From assembly GCF_900157375.1 (NCBI RefSeq), contig NZ_LT721901.1:5289685-5353684 (forward strand): 64,000 nt of DNA, written 5' to 3'. Position numbers and translations under genes: made by a program. Of the stretch, positions 57,682 to 64,000 are shown in pieces (the first letter of the stretch is position 1; every line of letters starts with the position of its first letter). Source of the DNA: Mycobacterium rhizamassiliense. Lineage in GTDB: Bacteria > Actinomycetota > Actinomycetes > Mycobacteriales > Mycobacteriaceae. The notes under the pieces were generated by a model, which saw only the letters and a program-made list of their open reading frames with translations, was not told the DNA's origin and made no database searches.

Positions 57682-58425
57682 TCAGGACGCTGCGGGCTCG
57701 GTGCCGTCGTGCACGGCCTCGGCACCGTCGGTTCTGCCGAAGAAGAACCCGGCCGTGATCAGGATTTGGGCGGCGGCGTAGAGCCACCAGATCGGTACCG
57801 CCAGCGCCTCGTTGACCAGGATGAACCGGCCGATGGCGATCATCGAGTCCGACAACGCGAAACATGCCGCTCCGGCGGCCGCCCAGGCCGTCGGCAACTT
57901 CGCCATGAACGCCGTGCACACCATGATGGTCAGCACCAGGAGGTAGGCCGTGACCGGAAGCTTGTCGGAGCCCAGGTGCGGCCAAAACCACACCAGCAGA
58001 CCGAAAGCCGCCGCGCACATCAACACCACCGCGCCGATGCGCAGGCGCGACAGCTTGCCTTTGGCCGCCAGCGGCAGCAGCGCTCCGACGAAACACACGT
58101 GCGCCAACAGGAATGCGCCGAGCCCCGCCACGAACGACGGCGGCCACCACGGGACGGCCAGCAGGAAGTCCCCAGCGGCCGACAGCAGCAGCGCGGGCAT
58201 CAGCCAGCGCCGCTCGCGGACGATGGGGTGTGCCACCGCGGCCACCGTCAGCAGGAATGCCATCAGGGCCTTGAACCCGGGCTGTAGGAACCAGTGTCCG
58301 GTCAGCTCCGCCCCCGGCGGCGAGCGCAGCGCGACCACCGTCAGGAAGATGCCGTAGGCGAGGCCGGCCCAGGCGGCCGCCACCCAGCCGCCGCTCACCA
58401 GGCGGGGTGCGTACGGTACTTCCAT
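57682..58425 (-). CDS. YhhN-family membrane protein
   Basis: 247 residues if started at ATG 58425; eight or so transmembrane helices (AWAGLAYGIFLTVVAL, AFLLTVAAVAHPIV and on). Animal YhhN/TMEM86 members are lysoplasmalogenases; the bacterial role is unproved. Asp in SAAGDFLLAVPW and in ALSDSMIAIGRF fit the conserved polar residues of the family. M. tuberculosis Rv1401 is shorter (about 200). A GTG at 58398 would avoid overlap with the lipI promoter and is a good alternative start. Confidence 0.78.
   Translation of the reverse strand: MEVPYAPRLVSGGWVAAAWAGLAYGIFLTVVALRSPPGAELTGHWFLQPGFKALMAFLLTVAAVAHPIVRERRWLMPALLLSAAGDFLLAVPWWPPSFVAGLGAFLLAHVCFVGALLPLAAKGKLSRLRIGAVVLMCAAAFGLLVWFWPHLGSDKLPVTAYLLVLTIMVCTAFMAKLPTAWAAAGAACFALSDSMIAIGRFILVNEALAVPIWWLYAAAQILITAGFFFGRTDGAEAVHDGTEPAAS
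58412..58417 (+). promoter_or_regulatory. Candidate leaderless -10 box (lipI)
   Basis: TACGGT six bases before the lipI ATG at 58424; it lies inside the first codons of the YhhN gene as annotated. Confidence 0.5.
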
Positions 58426-59380
58426 GCCCAGCTCTGACTCAGCCGACGACGAACGTTCGATCGACCCCATCCTGCTGAAGGTACTCGATGCGGTTCCGTT
58501 CCGGCTATCCACCAACGACGGCATCGACGCTGCGCGCCAGCGGTTTCGCGACCTGCCGCGCAAAACCCTGCACCCCGAGCTGCGCGTCGAGGACCGCGAC
58601 ATCCCGGGCCCAGCGGGCCCGCTGGGCATCAGGATCTATTGGCCGCCAACGGCTTCCACGGACAAGGCGCCCGTCGTCGTGTTCTTCCACGGCGGCGGCT
58701 TCGTCGTCGGCGACCTGGACACCCACGACGGCACCTGCCGCCAGCACTGCGTGGGGGCCGACGCGATCGTGGTGTCGGTGGATTATCGGTTGGCGCCCGA
58801 GCATCCCTACCCCGCCGCCGTCGAAGACGCTTGGGCCGCAACGCTGTGGGTTGCCGAGCACGCCGCCGAGATCGGCGCCGACCCCGCCCGGATCGCCGTC
58901 GCCGGGGACTCGGCGGGCGGCAACATCGCCGCGGTGATCGCCCAGCGGGCGCGGGATGACGCCGGCCCGCGGCTGGTGTTCCAGCTGCTGTGGTACCCGT
59001 CCACCCTGTGGGACTCGTCGCTGCCGTCCTTCACCGAGAACGCAGATGCGCCGATCCTGGACCTGAAAGCCGTGGGCGAGTTCTCACGTTGGTACGCAGG
59101 CGAAGTCGACCTGTCCAATCCCCCACCCGGAATGGCGCCCGGCCGGGCGGCGAACCTGGCCGACCTGCCGCCGGCGTATGTCGGGGTCGCCGGTCACGAC
59201 CCGCTGCGCGACGACGGCGCGCGCTACGGCGAGCTGCTGGCTGCGGCCGGCACGCCGGCCGAGGTGCACAACGCGACGACGATGGTGCACGGCTACCTCG
59301 GCTACGCCGGGGTGGTCCCGGCCGCCACCGCGGGCATGGAACGCGGGCTCGCGGCGCTGCGAAATGCGCTGTACGGCTGA
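58424..59380 (+). CDS. lipI: Esterase LipI
   Basis: 318-residue hormone-sensitive-lipase-family carboxylesterase. Oxyanion motif FHGGGFVVGD, nucleophile Ser163 in GDSAGG, and a C-terminal His in MVHGY. Very similar to what I recall of Rv1400c (320 residues). Paralogue of the next gene (shared HGGGF, DLDTH, RLAPEHP, ENADAP, DPLRDDGARY), so the two arose by tandem duplication. Confidence 0.94.
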   Translation: MPSSDSADDERSIDPILLKVLDAVPFRLSTNDGIDAARQRFRDLPRKTLHPELRVEDRDIPGPAGPLGIRIYWPPTASTDKAPVVVFFHGGGFVVGDLDTHDGTCRQHCVGADAIVVSVDYRLAPEHPYPAAVEDAWAATLWVAEHAAEIGADPARIAVAGDSAGGNIAAVIAQRARDDAGPRLVFQLLWYPSTLWDSSLPSFTENADAPILDLKAVGEFSRWYAGEVDLSNPPPGMAPGRAANLADLPPAYVGVAGHDPLRDDGARYGELLAAAGTPAEVHNATTMVHGYLGYAGVVPAATAGMERGLAALRNALYG

Positions 59381-59390
59381 GCGTGAAGCG

Positions 59391-59396
59391 TACGGT
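59391..59396 (+). promoter_or_regulatory. Candidate leaderless -10 box (nlhH)
   Basis: TACGGT six bases before the ATG at 59403, the same hexamer and spacing as for lipI. Confidence 0.5.
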
Positions 59397-59402
59397 GGAC
59401 GG

Positions 59403-60365
59403 ATGATTGAGCCGCCCCCCGCGCGACCAGACATCGATCCGACGTTCAAGGCGTTGCTGGATGCGGTCACCGTCACCTTCAACGCCGGCGAGGGTGTGGA
59501 GGTCGCACGCGCGCGGCTGCGGCAACTCGAGGTGCCCGCGGAGATGCTGCCCGCGATGCGCGTCGAGGATCGCACGATCGGCTACGGCGACCTCACCGAC
59601 ATCCCGATCCGAATCTACTGGCCTCCCAACGCCGATGAGCCCGCGCCGGTCGTCGTCTTCTACCACGGCGGCGGTTTCGCCCTGGGCGACCTGGATACCC
59701 ATGAGCCCGTTGCCCGCTCGCACGCGATGGGCGCCGAGGCCATCGTCGTGTCCGTCGGCTACCGGCTGGCGCCCGAACATCCCTTTCCCGCGGGCATCAA
59801 CGACGCCTGGGCCGCGCTGCAGTGGGTGGCCGAGCACGCCGCCGAGCTGGGCGGCGATCCGAACCGCCTCGCCGTCGCCGGCGACTCCGCGGGCGGCAAC
59901 CTGGCGGCCGTGACGGCGCATCTGGCCAGCGAGACTGGCGGCCCCGCCCTGACGTTCCAGCTGCTGTGGTACCCAGTGACGACCGCCGACCTGTCGCTGC
60001 CGTCGATCATCGAGAACGCCGACGCGCCGGTCCTGGACCGCGAGGTGATCGACGCTTTCCTGGCCTGGTACCTGCCGGACATGGACATCAGCGACCCCAC
60101 GTCGCTGCCGGCCACCCTCGCCCCGGCCAACGCCGCCGACTTCTCCGGGCTGCCGCCCGCGTACATCGGTACCGCAGAACACGATCCGCTGCGCGACGAC
60201 GGGGCGCGCTACGCCGAGCTGCTCACCGCCGCAGGAGTGCCCGCCGAACTCAGCAACGAATCCACGATGGTGCACGGGTACGCCAGCTTCGCGCTGGTGA
60301 TTCCCGCGGCCGCCGAGGCCACCGAGCGCGGCCTGCGGGCATTGCGCAAAGCGTTGCACCCCTAG
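59403..60365 (+). CDS. nlhH: Carboxylesterase NlhH (LipH)
   Basis: 320 residues, hormone-sensitive-lipase family. FYHGGGFALGD (oxyanion), Ser162 in AGDSAGG, HDPLRDD (catalytic Asp) and MVHGY (His) complete the active site; Ser162 is also the nucleophile number reported for M. tuberculosis NlhH. ATG at 59403; a frame extension inside lipI is rejected. It prefers short acyl esters in M. tuberculosis. Confidence 0.94.
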   Translation: MIEPPPARPDIDPTFKALLDAVTVTFNAGEGVEVARARLRQLEVPAEMLPAMRVEDRTIGYGDLTDIPIRIYWPPNADEPAPVVVFYHGGGFALGDLDTHEPVARSHAMGAEAIVVSVGYRLAPEHPFPAGINDAWAALQWVAEHAAELGGDPNRLAVAGDSAGGNLAAVTAHLASETGGPALTFQLLWYPVTTADLSLPSIIENADAPVLDREVIDAFLAWYLPDMDISDPTSLPATLAPANAADFSGLPPAYIGTAEHDPLRDDGARYAELLTAAGVPAELSNESTMVHGYASFALVIPAAAEATERGLRALRKALHP

Positions 60366-60368
60366 GCT
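60363..60368 (+). promoter_or_regulatory. Candidate leaderless -10 box (PPOX gene)
   Basis: TAGGCT, whose TAG is also the nlhH stop, ends six bases before the ATG at 60375. Confidence 0.4.
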
Positions 60369-60374
60369 GGCCGC

Positions 60375-60968
60375 ATGGCCAAGGAGTTTTCCCGCATCGA
60401 CGAGTCGCTGCGCGAGTTCATCGGGCAGCAGGCCATGTTCTTCGTGGCCACCGCGCCCACCGAGGGTGGGCGAATCAACCTCTCCCCCAAGGGATATCGC
60501 GACACTTTCGCGGTGCTCGACGACCACACCGTGGCCTATCTCGACTTGTTCGGCAGCGGCGTCGAGACCATCGCGCACCTGCGTGACAACGGCCGGATCA
60601 CGGTGATGTTCTGCTCGTTCAGCCGCAATTCCCGGATCCTGCGACTGTTCGGCACCGGCCGCGTCGTGCGACCCGACGACGTCGAATTCGCATGCGTGAC
60701 AGCACATTTCGGTGATGGCCATCCCGGCACCCGGGCGGCCATCGTCATCGACGTCGAGCGGATCGCCGACGCGTGCGGATATGCGGTCCCGTATCTCGAA
60801 CTCGTCGACGAACGCCCGGTGCTCGACAACGCGCATGCCAGGGCCACCGAAGAGAAGTTCGCGGGCCTGGCCGAGCGCAACCGGCGCAGCATCGACGGGC
60901 TGCCCGCGCTCGCACCCGATCACCCGGTGCCGTCCGCGGTGAAACGCTCCGGGACGCCGAGCGGCTAG
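60375..60968 (+). CDS. Pyridoxamine 5'-phosphate oxidase-family protein
   Basis: 197 residues, FMN/F420-binding split-barrel fold. MFFVATAPTEGGRINLSPKGY, VAYLDLFGSGVETI and RITVMFCSF are typical of the PPOX class that includes general-stress and flavin oxidoreductases; substrate unknown. ATG at 60375 starts nine bases after nlhH. Its TAG and the metK stop share the palindrome CTAG at 60965-60968, tail to tail. Confidence 0.85.
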   Translation: MAKEFSRIDESLREFIGQQAMFFVATAPTEGGRINLSPKGYRDTFAVLDDHTVAYLDLFGSGVETIAHLRDNGRITVMFCSFSRNSRILRLFGTGRVVRPDDVEFACVTAHFGDGHPGTRAAIVIDVERIADACGYAVPYLELVDERPVLDNAHARATEEKFAGLAERNRRSIDGLPALAPDHPVPSAVKRSGTPSG

Positions 60969-62176
60969 ATGGCCCGCTTGAGGTCGTCGACCTTGTTGAG
61001 CTGCTCCCACGGCAGTTCGACGTCGGTGCGGCCGAAGTGGCCGTACGCGGCGGTCTGCGCGTAGATCGGGCGCAGCAGGTCCAGATCGCGGATGATCGCG
61101 CCGGGCCGCAGGTCGAACACCTCGGGCACGATCTTCTCGATCTTGACCGGGTCGACCGTCGCGGTGCCGAACGTCTCGATGAACAGCCCGACCGGGGCGG
61201 CCTTGCCAATCGCGTAGGCGACCTGCACCTCGACCCGCTCCGCCAGTCCGGCGGCGACGATGTTCTTGGCCACCCAGCGCATCGCGTAGGCCGCCGACCG
61301 GTCCACCTTGGACGGATCCTTGCCCGAGAAGGCGCCGCCGCCATGGCGGGCCCAGCCGCCGTAGGTGTCGACGATGATCTTGCGTCCGGTCAGGCCGGCG
61401 TCGCCCATCGGGCCGCCGAGGACGAACTTGCCGGTCGGGTTGACCAGCACCCGCGTCGACGAGGAGTCCAGGGTGTCGTGGGCCAGCTCTTCGAGCACGG
61501 TCTTGAGCACGTGGCGCCGGATGTCGGGATCCAGCGTCTTTTCCAGGTCGATCCCGTCGGCGTGCTGCGTGGACACGACCACGGTGTCCAGCCGCACCGG
61601 GACGTTGTCCTCGTATTCGATGGTGACCTGGGTCTTGCCGTCCGGGCGCAGGTAGTCCAGCGTCCCGTTCTTGCGGACCTCGGTCAGCTTCCGCGACAGC
61701 CGGTGGGCCAGCGCGATGGGCAGCGGCATCCGCTCGGGGGTGTCGTTGATCGCGTAGCCGAACATCAGGCCCTGGTCGCCGGCACCCTGGGAGTCCAGCG
61801 GGTCGGCGGCGCCCTCGACGCGGCTTTCATGGGCGGTGTCCACACCCTGCGCAATGTCGGGCGACTGCGCCCCGATGCCGATGTTGACCCCGCAGGTGGC
61901 ACCGTCGAAGCCCTTGTCGGAGTGGTCGTAGCCGATGTCGAGGATGCGGGCGCGCACGGTGTTGGTGATGTCGGCGAACGCCTCCTTGGCGGTCGTCGTC
62001 ACCTCGCCCACCACGTGCACCTGGCCGGTCGTCACCAGCGTCTCGACCGCGACACGGGAGCGGGGGTCGTCCGCCAGAAGCGCGTCGAGCACCGAGTCGC
62101 TGATGGCATCACAGATCTTGTCGGGATGTCCCTCGGTCACCGACTCACTGGTAAACAGCCGACCCGTCTCGCTCAC
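60965..62176 (-). CDS. metK: S-adenosylmethionine synthase
   Basis: Makes SAM from methionine and ATP. 403 residues with the conserved GHPDKICD near the N terminus, the Mg/K-binding loops and GGGAFSGKDPSKVDRS (P-loop). GTG at 62176 has GAAGGATCG upstream. Corresponds to Rv1392. Confidence 0.98.
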   Translation of the reverse strand: MSETGRLFTSESVTEGHPDKICDAISDSVLDALLADDPRSRVAVETLVTTGQVHVVGEVTTTAKEAFADITNTVRARILDIGYDHSDKGFDGATCGVNIGIGAQSPDIAQGVDTAHESRVEGAADPLDSQGAGDQGLMFGYAINDTPERMPLPIALAHRLSRKLTEVRKNGTLDYLRPDGKTQVTIEYEDNVPVRLDTVVVSTQHADGIDLEKTLDPDIRRHVLKTVLEELAHDTLDSSSTRVLVNPTGKFVLGGPMGDAGLTGRKIIVDTYGGWARHGGGAFSGKDPSKVDRSAAYAMRWVAKNIVAAGLAERVEVQVAYAIGKAAPVGLFIETFGTATVDPVKIEKIVPEVFDLRPGAIIRDLDLLRPIYAQTAAYGHFGRTDVELPWEQLNKVDDLKRAI

Positions 62177-62303
62177 TCTTCGATCCTTCCATTCGTCCGA
62201 ATGTTAGTTAGACAAATTATTTTAAGCGCATCTCGATCGCCGGACTCAGCCGGGCGTTCCCAAGAGTTTCTAACAGCCTTCCGAGCGGCACACCGGCGGG
62301 CCG

Positions 62304-63554
62304 CTATTCGCCGTCGCTGTTGAGGAACGTGACGATCGAGTCCACGATGCGGCTGGCCATCAGCGTCTTGGAGCCGTGCTGCAGCGCCGACTCGGTGCCG
62401 TCGGCGGCCAGCAGCCAGCCGTCGTTGTTGTCCACCTCGAACGCCCGGCCGTCGCCCACCGCGTTGACGACCAGCAGGTCACATCCCTTGCGCCGCAACT
62501 TCGCTCGCGCGTGGAAGAGCACGTCGCCGTTGGCGTCGCCGGTCTCGGCCGCGAAGCCCACGATGGCCCGCATGTTGGGCAGCTCGCCGTGGGTACGGGC
62601 GCGGACGGCGCCGGCCAGCACGTCGTCGTTGCGCACCAACTCGATCGTCGGCGGGACATCGGCGTCGCCTGCGCCCTTTTTTATCTTGGCGGCGGCAACC
62701 TGCGCGGGCCGGAAGTCGGCGACCGCCGCGGCCATCACCAGCACATCGGCCGCCGGGGCGTGCTTGGAGACGGCGTCGCCGAGTTGCTGCGCCGAGCTGA
62801 TGTGCACCACCTCGACGCCGGCGGGGTCGATGAGCCCGACGGTGTGCCCCGCGATCAAGGTGACCTCGGCGCCGCGCTGGGCGGCGACGCGGGCGACGGC
62901 GTAGCCCTGCTTGCCGGAGCTGCGGTTGCCGATGAAGCGGACGGGATCGATGGGCTCGCGGGTGCCGCCCGCGGTGACCAGCACCTTGCGGCCGGCCAGG
63001 TCGTACGGCAGCGCGTCGTGGCGCTCCAGCAGCAGGTGCGCCAGCGTGGTGATCTCTTCGGCCTCGGGCAGCCGTCCTTTGCCGCTGTCCGTGCCGGTGA
63101 GCCGTCCGAATGCCGGTTCCAGCACCACAGCGCCCCGGCGCCGCAAAGTCGCCACGTTGTCGACGGTGGCGGGGTGTAACCACATCTCGGTGTGCATCGC
63201 CGGCGCGAACAGCACCGGGCACCGGGCCGTGAGCAGCGTCGCGGTCAGCAGATCGTCGGCGCGACCGTGCACCGCACGCGCCAGCAGATCCGCGGTGGCC
63301 GGCGCCACGACGACCAGGTCGGCCTGTTGGCCGAGGCGCACGTGCGGCACCTCGGGGACGTCGGTGAAGACGCCGGTGTGGACGGGTTGGCCGGACAAGG
63401 CCTCGAACGTGGCGGCGCCGACGAAGCGCAGCGCCGTATCGGTGGGGATGACGCGGACTTCATGGCCGGCCTCGGCGAGCTGGCGCACCACGGTGCACGC
63501 CTTGTAGGCGGCGATACCGCCCGAGACGCCGACGACGATGCGCTTGCGATCCAT
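62304..63554 (-). CDS. coaBC: Coenzyme A biosynthesis bifunctional protein CoaBC
   Basis: Two steps of CoA synthesis. N-terminal PPC decarboxylase (flavoprotein, VGVSGGIAAYKA, PAMHTEMWLHPA, catalytic Cys in ARCPVLFAP) and C-terminal PPC synthetase from about 190 with VTAGGTREPIDPVRFIGNRSSGKQG. 416 residues, ATG at 63554. Corresponds to Rv1391. The 127 bases to metK hold the metK promoter. Confidence 0.97.
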   Translation of the reverse strand: MDRKRIVVGVSGGIAAYKACTVVRQLAEAGHEVRVIPTDTALRFVGAATFEALSGQPVHTGVFTDVPEVPHVRLGQQADLVVVAPATADLLARAVHGRADDLLTATLLTARCPVLFAPAMHTEMWLHPATVDNVATLRRRGAVVLEPAFGRLTGTDSGKGRLPEAEEITTLAHLLLERHDALPYDLAGRKVLVTAGGTREPIDPVRFIGNRSSGKQGYAVARVAAQRGAEVTLIAGHTVGLIDPAGVEVVHISSAQQLGDAVSKHAPAADVLVMAAAVADFRPAQVAAAKIKKGAGDADVPPTIELVRNDDVLAGAVRARTHGELPNMRAIVGFAAETGDANGDVLFHARAKLRRKGCDLLVVNAVGDGRAFEVDNNDGWLLAADGTESALQHGSKTLMASRIVDSIVTFLNSDGE

Positions 63555-63623
63555 CTACGCCGCGCCTTCGCGGGAGGCCCCGTAGCGGCTCTCAGAGCTG
63601 GTCACAGCGCCCGGCCTGTCCTG

Positions 63624-63956
63624 TTACTCGCCCTCGGTGTGTTCGAGCAGGTCGGTGTGGATCTCGCGCATCGCGATGGACAGCGGCTTTTCCTGCAGCC
63701 CCGGTTCGACCAGCGGACCAACGTATTCGAGGATGCCCTCGCCCAGCTGGTTGTAGTAGTCGTTGATCTGCCTGGCCCGCTTCGCCGCGTAGATGACGAG
63801 GGCGTATTTACTCGAGACGCGGTCCAGCAGCTCGTCGATGGGCGGGTTGGTGATACCCAGTGGGGTGTCGTAGGTGCGTTGTCCGCCCGCGGAGGGATCG
63901 AACTGATCCATGGCGGGCAGGGCGGCGACCGACGCGTCGGACTGCGAATTACTCAC
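63624..63956 (-). CDS. rpoZ: RNA polymerase omega subunit
   Basis: 110 residues. The omega core is TNPPIDELLDRVSSKYALVIYAAKRARQIN, then a conserved LQEKPLSIAMREI segment. GTG at 63956 with AGGAG upstream. Corresponds to Rv1390; assembles and stabilises RNAP beta-prime. Confidence 0.97.
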   Translation of the reverse strand: MSNSQSDASVAALPAMDQFDPSAGGQRTYDTPLGITNPPIDELLDRVSSKYALVIYAAKRARQINDYYNQLGEGILEYVGPLVEPGLQEKPLSIAMREIHTDLLEHTEGE

Positions 63957-63976
63957 TGAAGAATTTCTCCTGGCGC

Positions 63977-64000
63977 TTAGAGCGGTGCAAACGGCATGAA
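63977..64000 (-). CDS. Possible C-terminal tail of guanylate kinase (partial)
   Basis: Eight in-frame codons ending in TAA run to the window edge, 20 bases upstream of rpoZ. Guanylate kinase (gmk) precedes rpoZ in M. tuberculosis, so this may be its 3' end; too short to confirm. Confidence 0.35.
   Translation of the reverse strand, partial: FMPFAPL

Noticed and set aside
56407..58287. Plus-strand open frame of 626 codons opposite priA and the YhhN gene
   Set aside because: Antisense shadow of two supported genes, no motif or ribosome-binding site.
59031..61010. Minus-strand open frame of 659 codons opposite lipI, nlhH and PPOX
   Set aside because: Antisense to three supported genes with clear active sites.

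Overview
The window is 64 kb of high-GC actinobacterial DNA. Gene content and order match the Rv1390 to Rv1449c region of Mycobacterium tuberculosis, read in the opposite direction. An LprG close to my recollection of the M. avium protein, a PPE protein, a DUF222/HNH (13E12-type) gene, a WS/DGAT enzyme and a LprG-P55 pair point to a slow-growing Mycobacterium, possibly near the M. avium complex. The species assignment is inference; synteny statements rest on remembered M. tuberculosis gene order and protein lengths.

Layout. (1) 24-6443: pentose-phosphate operon tkt-tal-zwf-opcA-pgl, with 4-base stop/start overlaps between the last four genes. (2) 6467-11617: a 1716-residue PPE protein whose C-terminal part is about 1,400 residues of Gly/Ser/Thr-rich solenoid-like repeats. 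(3) 11961-14979: a coiled-coil protein, an atypical cytochrome P450 and a DUF222/HNH protein. (4) 14976-21194: ppc, secG, tpiA, pgk and gap (lower glycolysis plus anaplerosis). (5) 21344-29241: a DUF3556-type membrane protein, a small hypothetical, then a lipid block of MGAT-like acyltransferase, FadD12-like acyl-CoA ligase, LipO-like hydrolase and WS/DGAT. (6) 29334-34244: uvrC-rapZ-cuvA(yvcK)-whiA, each joined by an ATGA overlap. (7) 34285-37633: two tandem MFS transporters fused to cyclic-nucleotide-binding domains, where M. tuberculosis has Rv1419. (8) 37687-41194: lprH and a PH-like membrane gene, split by an apparently inserted HxlR/tautomerase/metallo-beta-lactamase cassette flanked by imperfect direct repeats. 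(9) 41191-53933: riboflavin genes (ribBA, ribH, ribE, ribD) interleaved with a Trp-rich exported protein, a receptor Ser/Thr kinase, a 49-codon candidate lipoprotein, a TM2 protein, lprG-P55, rpe, rsmB and fmt. (10) 54104-60968: methyltransferase/MarR pair, helicase-dead priA, a YhhN protein, the esterases lipI and nlhH, and a PPOX protein. (11) 60965-64000: metK, coaBC, rpoZ and a possible gmk tail.

Regulation visible in the sequence: many genes start 6-7 bases after a TANNNT hexamer, the usual form of mycobacterial leaderless promoters. Two long hairpins sharing the same loop core lie between convergent genes. Candidate operators occur upstream of the HxlR/tautomerase pair, the MarR locus, the kinase, gap and the WS/DGAT gene.

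Best candidates for something not widely described: the PPE-solenoid fusion, the repeat-flanked electrophile-response-like cassette, the P450 without its acid-alcohol pair, and the duplicated MFS-cNMP fusions. No rRNA, tRNA, CRISPR array, prophage or intact insertion sequence was seen.
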